From: Ignavibacteria bacterium
Lineage (GTDB): Bacteria > Bacteroidota > Ignavibacteria > Palsa-1295
Direction: 5' to 3'
Assembly: GCA_013287605.1 (NCBI GenBank)
Contig: JABDDM010000007.1
Coordinates: 1-59,673, forward strand
DNA: 59,673 nucleotides
The notes beneath the pieces were generated by a model. The model was not told the origin of the DNA, did no database searches, and worked only from the letters and a program-made list of their open reading frames with translations. The translations under genes were made by a program, and so were the position numbers. Below, one piece after another: positions 14,671 to 24,100 of the stretch; the first letter of the stretch is position 1; each line of letters begins with the position of its first letter.

Positions 14671-14748
14671 TCCAACGAACCAGGACCAGAGCTTTTTCAA
14701 GGACCGACTACATTGCACTCGCTCAAATCTACAAGCGAATCGCATTTG

Positions 14749-14820
14749 TGACCCCTACGGGACTCGAACCCGTGCAGCCACCGTGAAAGGGTGGTGACCT
14801 AACCATTAGTCGAAGGGGCC
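14749..14820 (-). tRNA. tRNA-Glu (TTC)
   Basis: A complete 72-nt cloverleaf: acceptor GGCCCCT/AGGGGTC, anticodon loop CTTTCAC giving TTC, canonical T-loop TTCGAGT, discriminator A at 14749. No CCA is encoded. Confidence 0.97.
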
Positions 14821-14836
14821 ATGTGCAAAATGCAGA

Positions 14837-14894
14837 GTGCTGGATTCTGGGCTGCAAATAGCAAGTCCGCACAGAACCCAGCACTCAGGTTTTT
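14837..14894 (+). other. Long hairpin with T-tail upstream of tRNA-Glu
   Basis: Arms 14837-14849 and 14872-14884 pair over 13 bp with one mismatch around a 22-nt loop; on the plus strand TCAGGTTTTT follows. It looks like a terminator for plus-strand transcription, yet no plus-strand gene precedes it. It could stop readthrough antisense to the tRNA before the gene at 14991. Confidence 0.4.
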
Positions 14895-14990
14895 CACGTG
14901 CGCCTGTAAAACACGGTCTCCTTTTTTCCGTTCCGAGAAGCTTTCTTTGAGCGTGGAAGCCATAATTGGGCTTCTGTGTGTTAGCAACCC

Positions 14991-15803
14991 ATGCAGAAAC
15001 GCCAGTTCGCCGCCTCTTTGATTGCCTTCGTTTTCGTCGTTTTTCTCTTTCAGCGAATTGCTCCCGCACAGCCGCATCACTCGGCACCTAAGGGTGATGC
15101 CGCCCTTGAAGAGCATGTTCCAACTCAACCGACTGCAGGAAAGAAGGAAGTCGAGAAGGCATTCCAGTTTCAGCGTCGACTGCTGCATGGACTTGAGACC
15201 ATCGATACCGTGATCAAGAATTGGGCACGGACTGCAAAACTTGCGGAAGTAAAAAAAGACCCAGACGCTCTCGGAATCTCTTACGGTTGTGAAGGACTCA
15301 TGGAAATCGAACGCGATTCTGCAAGCCGGGCGGATTCGCTTCTCAAGCGGGCGATGCCACTTTTCAAGTATAAAGATTCAAAATCGTATTTCCTCGTTGC
15401 ACTCGCGCAACTTGAAACACGACGCTCGTTTTATGATCAATCCTTCAGAGTGTATTCCGAGATCCTGAACAACTTTGATTCGCTCGACGCATTGAAGGAC
15501 ATCACGTTCTATTCTGAATCCGGCTATGCACCGTATGCGTACGGCATTGACGCAGCGCTACACATCGCAAATCTTGGCAGATCGCTTCCGGAACTTCGCA
15601 ACCCCGCGATCGAACTGCTTGAAGCTGCAGCCATCAAGCATCCGATCGACGCACTTGGGTTAATGTCGCTTACCGCACTGAAGCATCTCGATTCCACACA
15701 CGTCCAGGATTACAACTTCCGCATCGAACAACTTTGCTCACGAAAACCAGAACTTCGAAAAGCTTCGGACAAATTCGAATTGCAGTTCGCTGAAAATAAG
15801 TAG
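14991..15803 (+). CDS. Secreted TPR-like protein of unknown function
   Basis: 270 residues with an N-terminal signal peptide (about 1-27, ...RIAPAQP). The rest is alpha-helical with repeat-like pairs, for example RADSLLKRAMPLFKYKD and YFLVALAQLETRRSFYDQS, that resemble tetratricopeptide repeats. This suggests a periplasmic scaffold. No catalytic motif is seen. ATG at 14991 opens directly on the signal peptide. It stands alone between tRNA-Glu and the small cysteine-rich protein at 15954. Confidence 0.72.
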   Translation: MQKRQFAASLIAFVFVVFLFQRIAPAQPHHSAPKGDAALEEHVPTQPTAGKKEVEKAFQFQRRLLHGLETIDTVIKNWARTAKLAEVKKDPDALGISYGCEGLMEIERDSASRADSLLKRAMPLFKYKDSKSYFLVALAQLETRRSFYDQSFRVYSEILNNFDSLDALKDITFYSESGYAPYAYGIDAALHIANLGRSLPELRNPAIELLEAAAIKHPIDALGLMSLTALKHLDSTHVQDYNFRIEQLCSRKPELRKASDKFELQFAENK

Positions 15804-15953
15804 GTGCATTCTTCCGATCATCCACGTCTCTTATTTCTTAATCTCCGGACAACTCGTCTGAAAATTCCTTACTTTTGAAATTGTTACTTCTACTCATCCA
15901 GGATGCAAGTCTGCGTTCACTAGCCTCGCGTTTCCACGATACACATAGTACCA

Positions 15954-16262
15954 ATGAATAAGCTCGTTGCGATACTCGCACTTCTCAGCCTCGCGTTTGT
16001 GTTGACGTCTCAGCCGGATTCTTCGTTTGCGAAGAAGACCGCAAAGGTGCATTACGTATGTCCGGCATGCAATTATGTTTCTGACAAACCTGGTGTCTGT
16101 CCGATGGATCAGGCGACGCTTGTCAAGGTCGGAAATTATTACTGCAAATCCGATCCTTCGAAGGTCTCATCCAAGCCCGGAAAATGTGCTGATGGGACCA
16201 AAATGATAAAGATGAAATTGCCGAAAACAAAAATGAAGCCGATGCAGTCGAGTCCAATGTGA
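15954..16262 (+). CDS. Periplasmic small metal-binding-like protein (Cys-rich)
   Basis: 102 residues. A signal peptide (1-26, ...DSSFA) precedes a zinc-ribbon-like segment, YVCPACNYVSDKPGVCPMD, with CxxC plus a further CPMD. This resembles the heavy-metal-binding domain found near copper and other metal exporters. Two more cysteines (YYCKSD, GKCADG) follow, then a basic Lys/Met/Pro-rich tail whose methionines could bind copper. Periplasmic metal handling is inferred from composition. It lies 76 bp before the UBP zinc-finger gene. Confidence 0.65.
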   Translation: MNKLVAILALLSLAFVLTSQPDSSFAKKTAKVHYVCPACNYVSDKPGVCPMDQATLVKVGNYYCKSDPSKVSSKPGKCADGTKMIKMKLPKTKMKPMQSSPM

Positions 16263-16337
16263 TTCGCTGGAGATTGCTTCATGGCCTCGGCGCTCCTGGC
16301 GACGAGGCCTGACATCACAACCTTTCTCTCATCCACA

Positions 16338-16658
16338 ATGGAAGTCTGCACTCACTTATCTTCGCTTATTCCGAAGGAGCCTCGAGGGCGCGGCTGCGAA
16401 GAATGTTTAAAGATTGGCAGTTTTTGGGTTCACCTTCGACTGTGTCTTGAATGCGGCCATGTTGGTTGCTGCGATAGTTCGCCCAATCGTCACGCCACCA
16501 AGCACTTTCATGCAACCCAGCACCCGGTCATCAAATCCTTTGAACCTGGCGAGGAATGGGGATACTGTTATGTCGACGATGTAGAACTGGATCCCGAAAC
16601 GGATGTAGCGTTTGCAAGGGTGATTGCGAAGATTAAACACCATAATTACTTGCAGTAA
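16338..16658 (+). CDS. UBP-type zinc-finger protein
   Basis: 106 residues from ATG 16338. The family core is complete: MEVCTHLSSL, GCEECLKIG, WVHLRLCLECGHVGCCD, HATKHFHATQHPVI. This is the three-zinc ZnF-UBP fold known in eukaryotic ubiquitin hydrolases and in stand-alone bacterial proteins of unknown role. Family members start near MxVCxHL, which favours 16338. An upstream in-frame ATG at 16281 has a better GGAG site but would add 19 non-family residues encoded over a GGCCTCG hairpin. The stop overlaps the next start (TAATG), so it is co-translated with the DUF5996 gene. Confidence 0.85.
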   Translation: MEVCTHLSSLIPKEPRGRGCEECLKIGSFWVHLRLCLECGHVGCCDSSPNRHATKHFHATQHPVIKSFEPGEEWGYCYVDDVELDPETDVAFARVIAKIKHHNYLQ

Positions 16659-17578
16659 TGGCTCAGAACAACATCGATCCTACTCTATGGCCATCGCTGC
16701 CATATGACGAATGGTCTTCAACGCGCGAGACCGTTCACATGTGGACGCAGATCGTGGGCAAAGTGAAGCTTGTGCTTTGCGCACCAGAAAATCATTGGTG
16801 GCATGTCGCACTCTACGTAACACCACTTGGACTTACGACTGGACCCATTCCATATGAGACGATCACGTTTCAAATCGATTTCGATTTCGTCTGCCATCAA
16901 CTCCGGATCGTTACGAGTACCGCGAACGCGGAGGTCATTACGCTTGAGCCAAAGTCGGTACGCACATTTTACGAGGAGTTTACTGAAGCCCTGGACCGAC
17001 TCGGCATCCATATAAAGATCGATACACTGCCGAGAGAAGTCCCTCATCCGATTCGCTTCGACGAGGATATTATTCATTCAAGTTACGACGCGGCAGCCGT
17101 AGAAAAATTTCGTACTGTTCTGATTCAATGCGATCGTGCGTTTAGAGAATTTCGCGGAAGATTCTGCGGGAAATCAAGTCCGGTGCATTTCTTCTGGGGA
17201 AGTTTTGATATCGCTGAGACGAGATTTAGCGGAAGAATGTACGAAATACAAAATGCAGATGGCAGCATTACTGAAATCTCGGAAGATGTTAGTCTTGGCT
17301 ATTGGCCAGGAAGCGAGAGTTATCCCAAGGCTGCGTTTTATGCCTATTCGTTGCCGGCGCCAGAGGGGTATTATCAATCCAGCATTGATCCTGAGGGCGC
17401 TCATTATGATGAGCAGCTTGGAGAGTTCGTGTTAGAGTATGAAGCGGTTCGAACGATGCTGGATCCGCAACAGGCTATCCTGGAATTTGCTCAAAGCACG
17501 TACGAATCAGCAGCAAATCTTGCGAACTGGGATCGCACTCATCTGGAGAGAGTGATTCTCGAACCGATCCCGAACTAG
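16658..17578 (+). CDS. DUF5996 family protein
   Basis: 306 residues, cytoplasmic. It opens with the family pattern WPSLPYDEWSSTRETVHMW and continues VKLVLCAPENHWWHVALYVTPLGLTT, ending with FYAYSLPAPEGY and EFVLEYEAVRT. DUF5996 proteins are widespread and uncharacterised; the many aromatic and His residues suggest a binding or enzymatic pocket. It is coupled to the UBP zinc-finger gene by a one-base overlap (TAATG), so the two may work together. It converges with the small T9SS protein gene at 17594. Confidence 0.85.
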   Translation: MAQNNIDPTLWPSLPYDEWSSTRETVHMWTQIVGKVKLVLCAPENHWWHVALYVTPLGLTTGPIPYETITFQIDFDFVCHQLRIVTSTANAEVITLEPKSVRTFYEEFTEALDRLGIHIKIDTLPREVPHPIRFDEDIIHSSYDAAAVEKFRTVLIQCDRAFREFRGRFCGKSSPVHFFWGSFDIAETRFSGRMYEIQNADGSITEISEDVSLGYWPGSESYPKAAFYAYSLPAPEGYYQSSIDPEGAHYDEQLGEFVLEYEAVRTMLDPQQAILEFAQSTYESAANLANWDRTHLERVILEPIPN

Positions 17579-17593
17579 TATTGGAGCGAACTC

Positions 17594-18037
17594 TTATCGC
17601 ACAATATTGAGATGTAGGCTTTGCTGTGTCTTCCCGTCTGAGACACTGACAATGTAAGCTCCTGAGGGTAGTCTTGCCATGTCGATCAACCATTCGTGCG
17701 TCCCCGCGATCTGGTCCGGCTTCTCGACTGTCTGGATGATCCTACCCGAAATATCATAAACACGATAGACAATCGACGACCGCGATGCAATTGTGACAGA
17801 GAGCATCGTGGCGTTCTGTGCTGGGTTGGGAGTGATCGCAGTTGAGAAAGTCGCAATCTGAATAGCCGCAATTTTCTTTTCTGCTCGCCTGACGGTCTCG
17901 GCTTCAATTTTGGGCTGTTGCAGACAGGTATTCCAGATATTAAGATGATTGATGAGCGGCAACTGGCAGGATTGTGCGCGAAGCTCTCCACTCTTGACAA
18001 GCAGGACAAGCAACGCGAGGATAATGAGTCGTTTCAT
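17594..18037 (-). CDS. Small secreted protein with T9SS sorting domain
   Basis: 147 residues from ATG 18037, which begins the signal peptide MKRLIILALLVLLVKSG. After about 45 residues of unassigned sequence containing two cysteines, the rest is a T9SS type A tail: NPAQNATMLSVTI, VYDISGRIIQTVE, ARLPSGAYIVSV. It is little more than an export tail, so it may be a short surface peptide or the remnant of a larger protein. No other domain is recognised. Confidence 0.7.
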   Translation of the reverse strand: MKRLIILALLVLLVKSGELRAQSCQLPLINHLNIWNTCLQQPKIEAETVRRAEKKIAAIQIATFSTAITPNPAQNATMLSVTIASRSSIVYRVYDISGRIIQTVEKPDQIAGTHEWLIDMARLPSGAYIVSVSDGKTQQSLHLNIVR

Positions 18038-18111
18038 AACCGCAGTCCACAAAATGAAGAAATATGGAGCAGTCGACTAACATAACACATTCCGCGGGCG
18101 AAATCAAGGCT

Positions 18112-18708
18112 TCATTTCGCTTTCAAAAACTGCACGGCTTCTTTCAATGCACGGGCTCGGTGGCTGATCTGATTCTTCTCTTCAGAAGCAAGCTCAGCAA
18201 ATGTCCTTCCTTCGCTTTCGAGCGGCTCAAAGACCGGATCGTAGCCAAAGCCATTTGACCCCAGAGCTTCGAGCGTGATCAGACCCGAGACTTCGCCAGA
18301 AAATAAATGTTCGGATCCTTGTTGATCGATAAAGGCAATCACGGTTCGAAACCGAGCTCGCCGATCTGCTTCGCCAGTCAACGAAAAGAGAAGTTTATTG
18401 ACATTGTCGAAATAGCTCGCGCGTGGTCCGGCATATCTTGCGCTAAAGACACCTGGATCTCCATTAAGCGCTACAACCTCAAGTCCCGTATCATCGGCAA
18501 GGGTGGCGCTTCCCGTCAAAGCATGAATTGCGCGAGCTTTGATCAATGCGTTTTCTTCGAGCGTCGTACCTGTTTCTTCGATTTCGATTCCCGAAAGCCC
18601 TGCCTCCTCGAGCGTCTGGATTTCGAATGCGTCCGGAAGTTCTCGTTGAAGCACGGCGACGAGTTCTTCGCGCTTGTGCTGGTTGTTTGTTGCGAGGACG
18701 ATCTTCAT
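18112..18708 (-). CDS. rdgB: XTP/dITP pyrophosphatase (RdgB/HAM1)
   Basis: 198 residues, normal for the family. It starts MKIVLATNNQHKREEL (substrate and metal site T/SxNxxK) and holds ADDTGLEVVALNGDPGVFSARYAG and SNGFGYDPVF, the hallmark loops. The enzyme hydrolyses non-canonical purine triphosphates (ITP, XTP, dITP) to monophosphates, keeping them out of DNA and RNA. ATG at 18708 is chosen over 18723 because the family begins at MKIVLAT and a GAGA lies just upstream. It lies 72 bp downstream of the T9SS protein gene ending at 18781, on the same strand. Confidence 0.95.
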   Translation of the reverse strand: MKIVLATNNQHKREELVAVLQRELPDAFEIQTLEEAGLSGIEIEETGTTLEENALIKARAIHALTGSATLADDTGLEVVALNGDPGVFSARYAGPRASYFDNVNKLLFSLTGEADRRARFRTVIAFIDQQGSEHLFSGEVSGLITLEALGSNGFGYDPVFEPLESEGRTFAELASEEKNQISHRARALKEAVQFLKAK

Positions 18709-18780
18709 TCTCGTAATTGCCAAGGTTGGATTGACACCGTCAGCGAGAAAAGATTGCAGGATTGAGAAGAGAACAAACGG

Positions 18781-19629
18781 TCAGTGGCGAACTAAGAATA
18801 ACTGACTCCCACTCGGAGTCGAAAGGAAGTAGGTACCAGATGGCAGCGTTGAAACATTGATTCGCGTTGACTTAAGCCCAATGGGGACTGCCACATTCAA
18901 TGCTTCACGTCCGAGAATATCCATAACGCGCAGACTCGCATGAGGAAAGCCTTCAGGAAAAGCAACGTTAAGATAAGAATCAGCGGGTTGAGGATTCATG
19001 CCCAATCGCGGGGATCCAGTGATCGTCGCGACACCAGCGGCAAGTATGTCGTGCTTTGAAATCGTAAAGGTGACTTCCGAGTTTTGATTCACGCCCGTTG
19101 CAGAATCAGTGTCGAACCACGACTGATTGCTTGATTGCGTCTTGCGACAGAAATACGTCATTAACGAGAAGCCATGTCCAAGCAGTTGGCTACCCATAAG
19201 GGTAAACGAGAAACTCGTGTCGGATTCGTTCATCGTAATATTTTGAAGGTGCAGCCATGAGCGCGATTGATAAGAACAACCGGAACAAGCATTATCTGGG
19301 ACATCCTTCTCGTAGTTAATACTCAGAAACCTTCCCGATATCCCGTCTCGCACGAGAACGAGGTAGTCGTATTCAGACTGTCCCCAAAAATCAAGAGTAT
19401 CGCCGTGCTTCAGAGGAGGGTCAAAGGTAACTTCCGGATAGTCCGAACCAAACATCACGGTTTCCGAACCAGCAGAGTGCGTGAGGTGTCCAGTCTCACC
19501 GTAATCCGTATAGTAATCCCATGTGTGGATTACAGGAATATTCACTATGCTGCCGCTCGCTGAAGTTTGCCCGTAAGCTGGAGAGAAGAGGAAGAGAGAA
19601 ACTGAAAGAAACACGAATATCTGTTTCAT
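18781..19629 (-). CDS. Secreted protein of unknown function with T9SS sorting domain
   Basis: 282 residues from ATG 19629, which opens the signal peptide MKQIFVFLSVSLFLFSPAYGQ. The middle is beta-rich and Ser/Thr/Tyr-rich, with a CSGC pair and a strand pattern like a carbohydrate- or calcium-binding jelly roll, but no family is certain. The end (GMNPQPADSYLNVAF, MDILGREALNV, STLPSGTYFLST) is a type A T9SS tail. Expected on the cell surface. Confidence 0.7.
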   Translation of the reverse strand: MKQIFVFLSVSLFLFSPAYGQTSASGSIVNIPVIHTWDYYTDYGETGHLTHSAGSETVMFGSDYPEVTFDPPLKHGDTLDFWGQSEYDYLVLVRDGISGRFLSINYEKDVPDNACSGCSYQSRSWLHLQNITMNESDTSFSFTLMGSQLLGHGFSLMTYFCRKTQSSNQSWFDTDSATGVNQNSEVTFTISKHDILAAGVATITGSPRLGMNPQPADSYLNVAFPEGFPHASLRVMDILGREALNVAVPIGLKSTRINVSTLPSGTYFLSTPSGSQLFLVRH

Positions 19630-19712
19630 AGCTTTACGCGAGGTTCCGATCATGGAGGAATCCCATTTCTGGCGAAATAATTGCACGGAAATCGGATATC
19701 TAAGCCCAAAGC

Positions 19713-21086
19713 TCAGAACAACAAATCCACTGCCTGCCCTACTCGATCAATACCCGAGATCTTCTTTCCTTTCGTCATTCTGTCGAGCGCTTTGAGATTC
19801 GCCTTCGGCACGATGATATGTTCAAAGCCGAGCTTCAGCGCTTCCTGCACACGCATTTCCGGCTGTGGGACAGCCCGGACTTCGCCGCCAAGACCAATTT
19901 CACCAATGAGACATGTGCCCGGATTTGCAGGCACATCTCGATGACTGCTAACGACCGCCATCGCGATCGCGAGATCAACGGCAGGTTCATCGATGTAGAG
20001 GCCGCCGGCAATATTGATGAAGACATCGCTTTGCGAAATGCGAATACCAAGACGCTTTTCGAGCACTGCGAGGAGCATGGAAGTCCGACGCTGATCGTAA
20101 CCCGTTATGGTGCGCTGAGGATTGTTGAAGTACGATGCAGAGACAAGTGCCTGCACTTCCAGCAATACCGGTCGCGTACCTTCGAGTATGGCCGAGACGA
20201 CGGAGCCGGACGAACCATCCTGCCGCTCCGAGAGAAATATCTCGGACGGATTGGGGACTTCCATGAGACCTTCGGATGTCATCTGGAAGACGCCGATCTC
20301 ATTGGTCGAACCGTATCGATTCTTCGCGGCTCGAAGAATGCGATAGGCATGCGTCCGTTCCCCTTCGAATTGCAGAACTGTATCGACAATATGTTCAAGC
20401 ACTTTCGGCCCCGCGATCGAGCCTTCCTTCGTCACGTGTCCGATCACGAAGACCGGCACGCCGCTCGTCTTAGCGTATTGCATAAGCAGCGCGGTCGATT
20501 CGCGAACTTGCCCGACACTGCCTGGCGCAGATTCGATCATCGAACGAAACATGGTCTGGATCGAATCGATGATCAGAATGTCAGGTTGATGTTCACGCGC
20601 AGCGTCGAGAACGGCCTCAACATTCGTCTCCGAAAGTACCGAAAAATCTTCATTCGACATGCCCAGCCGTTGCGCACGCATTTTGATCTGCTTCGCAGAC
20701 TCTTCTCCGCTCACATAGAGGATGCGCACGGTCATCAGGCTTCGTGCCATTTGCATCATGAGTGTCGACTTGCCGATGCCGGGATCTCCGCCAACAAGAA
20801 TGATCGAGCCCTTTGTGATGCCTCCGCCGAGCACGCGATCAAATTCTCCGATACCGGTTTCGATGCGTTGCTCCTGTGAATTGTCGATCTCCGCTAACCT
20901 GCGAGGATGTTCTTTCCCCGTTTGAGCGCCCATGCTTCGAGCTCCCTTTGCGGAGCCACTCGATTCCTCGCGGATCGTCTCTTCTACGAAGGAAGACCAG
21001 TTATTACACTCCGGACATTTTCCGATCCAGCGCGGCGATTGATAGCCACACTGTTGACAAACAAAACGCGTTTTTACTTTTGACAA
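19713..21086 (-). CDS. radA: DNA repair protein RadA/Sms
   Basis: 457 residues. Domain order matches RadA: an N-terminal C4 zinc finger (CQQCG...CPECNNW, residues 9-30), a RecA-like ATPase with Walker A GDPGIGKST and Walker B ILIIDSIQ, the RadA-specific KNRYGSTNEIGVF motif, and a C-terminal Lon-like domain (VFINIAGGLYIDEPAVDLAIA, ... GEIGLGGEVRAV). It promotes branch migration during recombination. All key residues appear intact. It starts at ATG 21086 with the usual KTRFVCQQCG beginning. Confidence 0.97.
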   Translation of the reverse strand: MSKVKTRFVCQQCGYQSPRWIGKCPECNNWSSFVEETIREESSGSAKGARSMGAQTGKEHPRRLAEIDNSQEQRIETGIGEFDRVLGGGITKGSIILVGGDPGIGKSTLMMQMARSLMTVRILYVSGEESAKQIKMRAQRLGMSNEDFSVLSETNVEAVLDAAREHQPDILIIDSIQTMFRSMIESAPGSVGQVRESTALLMQYAKTSGVPVFVIGHVTKEGSIAGPKVLEHIVDTVLQFEGERTHAYRILRAAKNRYGSTNEIGVFQMTSEGLMEVPNPSEIFLSERQDGSSGSVVSAILEGTRPVLLEVQALVSASYFNNPQRTITGYDQRRTSMLLAVLEKRLGIRISQSDVFINIAGGLYIDEPAVDLAIAMAVVSSHRDVPANPGTCLIGEIGLGGEVRAVPQPEMRVQEALKLGFEHIIVPKANLKALDRMTKGKKISGIDRVGQAVDLLF

Positions 21087-21163
21087 TGGAGTTAGAGATC
21101 GATGTGAGCGACAAATTTACGGAGGACAAACTGTGCGAGGGCAAACGCAGCTCGTGCGAGCTG

Positions 21164-24100
21164 CTATCGCTGAATCACCACCTGGCGAGACTGCGCGTTG
21201 CCGTCACTCGTCCGAATACGGAGGACATAGTTGCCGGAGTGGATGTTTTCTTTCAGTGGAATTTCATACGCGTTATCACCAGCAACAACATGCGATGTTC
21301 CTTTGAACACTTTGTGCCCCAGAATATCCATAAGATCGATCGACACATCACGCTCACGTGAGGCATGAATAGTCACGGTGAACTGATCGTGCGCGGGGTT
21401 CGGCTGGATTGCGCGGATCACAACTTCAAGCGTTCCGTCGAGCTTTGCACGAATGGTGCTATCAGCGCAAACACTGCCCAGCGAGATCAATCCTGGATTC
21501 CCCGATATCGTCGAATAGCTTCCTGCATACAGTTGACTAAACGAGACACTCGTGCTCGTTGCCTTTGCTACAAACGTGGCAGTAACCGGCAGAGCAATCG
21601 AAGTATTAGTATAGGCGAGCGTCGGCGATATCAAATGTGATTTCCTCACCAACTGGTATGCGACGTCACCATTTCCCTTCACGCTCGGCGTGATCGAGTA
21701 ATTGCACAGACCGGTATCTAGCCCCGAACAATTCTCGTTCAGTTGGCCGAGGGACGCAACATCATGATCCCAGGAGAGTGTGAATACAATGGTATCAAGA
21801 TTGATCGGCTGAGGCGATGCTTGAATGCGCATCGTCATCGTAGATTGATCGCCTCCCTTCGCAAGTGTGACAGAGTCAAGTCGCAACACCACATTGCCCG
21901 TTGATCTTCCAAGCAGTTGAACGCTTGCGAGGAGCATCGTATCGTTGCTGAATGTGTATGTACATTGCCACGAACCGAGTAGCGTAGGAGCAAACGTGAA
22001 ATCAAGCTGCGTCGTTGATCCAGCAGCAACAGTAATCGGTACAAACTGCTTAAGGGAAAACACAGAAATATCTCCCGCCGCGGCAAGCAGTGAAAGTGTT
22101 ACTGGAACCGCATTCGGATTCGTGAGCGTGATCGATGCTGTGGCCGAAGTTGCGGCGGGAATGCTGCCGAAGTCATACGGTGTCGAGACTGCCAGCGGCT
22201 TAAGCGGCGAGGGTCCTGTCGGAGTATAGTTTATCAAAGTGGACGATTGATTACCTGCGCTATCAACCGCTACAACCTGCCCAGAGGCACTCAGGAGAAG
22301 ATCGGTGATTGTCAGTTGAATGCTTGCATGTCGTCCATCAACGAAGACTGGTGCGAGAGCCGACATATTGATTTGCGCTCCCGTGGGAGCGACAGACGCT
22401 ATTCCACGGTCCCATGGTTGAATCTCCGTCACACTTACCAATCGCGTTGCAAGGGTTGGAGCGGTTAGCGACATCTGGGGTGCGAGTATGTCCGCTTGCG
22501 GAGAATACCGTAATGTGTCACGCATGAAATTCCCAGCACTGTCGCTCGCCTCGACTTTACAAAGTGCATTGTGCAGTGTATCCAGGATATTTACGCTGAT
22601 GCTCGCGAGTGTCTTGTCAGTGAAGACGACGCTCGGCACCGCTGCATTTGTGATCGGTGTGAGGATGACTGTTTTGAGTCCGATGTCGCCCGTGCGTTTT
22701 TCCGTCACTCTTCCAGTCATCGCCAGCAGTGGTTCAACAAACGGGAGCTGTTTAAACACGGGAGCGAGCGTGTCGCCGCCAACACCATTCCACTGGTAGC
22801 AAGCCGTGTTTACATTGCCAACGGAGTCTGTCGCAATCAGACAGCCCGAAGCGCTGTCAGTATAGCGCAGTACGCGCAAATATGCTCGTGCGAAGCTCTT
22901 CGAGAAATAGTGTACGCTGTCGAGCACGAGATTTTTCGCTCCCGCCTTCAGGACAACGCTTTTGATACCTCGGTCCCAGGGTAATTGCTCAAGCACATTT
23001 TGAATAACAAGTCCGGCAGCCACAGGCGCAAATGGAAGCTGCGGAGCGTTGGTATCGGGCTTTGGACTGTAGGAAACGAGCATGCGGCGCACGTTGCCAG
23101 CTGAATCGCGCACGATGTAGTAACCACTTGCAGGCTGCATCGAGTCGATGACGACAAGGCTATCCCAGGCGCTATCCGGCAACGCACGCCGGGGCTTCAG
23201 TTTTGCGAAATTGTGCAGCGCCGAATCGGTGAAAAACTGTATGCCAGACTCACAGGGAAAGATCTCGATCGCCTTTATAATGCGCGAAGTGTAGTGGGAC
23301 GAATCCTGTTTGAATAGTGGTGCAACCGAATCGCGTGTGGTACGGCCCAACGAATACTGCAAATGTGCGTTTGCCGATTCGTTGTTAAAATTGAGCAGCA
23401 CGTTCACATCATGCGATGCATCCCACGGGCATGGAAGCGCGCTGACATATCGGAGCAAACATTGCTCTGCGAGAAAGCTTTTGCCGATCGCAGTCATCAC
23501 AGGGACAAATTGGGTGGTGTCTCCCGCAGCATAATAACGACCACCCACGGCCGCTGCCAGATCCGAATTTGACCGGATCGTATCCTTGTCGAGCTCCATC
23601 ACGAAGAGCGAGATCCCATTGTCACGCAACTGCTGGAACGCGAATGTTTCGTTGACCACCCCATCATCCGTCACAAGGATGATCACTTTCCGTGGCAGTG
23701 CATTCGACATCAAAAGATTCACAGCATAGTCAATGCCGCGATCGATACTTGTATTTCCCTGAAACTGGAATGTATGCACGGCCGCCATGAACGCGGTTGT
23801 GTCAGCCGTATTGCCTGCGTTGTACCACTTTCCGCCTCCTGGATAATACAAGGCGACGGTATCGGTAAACGGGATCAGTGCGAGCTGAGATGGCGCCGAG
23901 ACCTGTGCAAGAAAGTTGGAATAGCTATCAAAATATTTGCCTGTATTGCCATTGCCCGTCGAGGAGAACATCGAACTGGTAACATCCGAAAGAACGGCGA
24001 TCGCTGCAGCGGGCGCGCCGGCACAATTCAGAAGTTCGAACGGATTGACATTCTTGCCATCCTCGGTGAGGATGAAATTCCCAACAGTAAGTGGCTGCGC

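Noticed and set aside
16281-16337. N-terminal extension of the UBP zinc-finger protein
   Set aside because: The extra 19 residues are encoded over a GGCCTCG hairpin and do not match the family start, although the upstream ATG has a fair ribosome-binding site.
19818-20879. Plus-strand 353-residue ORF
   Set aside because: Shadow of radA; its translation is Arg/His-rich and has no domain, while radA on the other strand has all family motifs.
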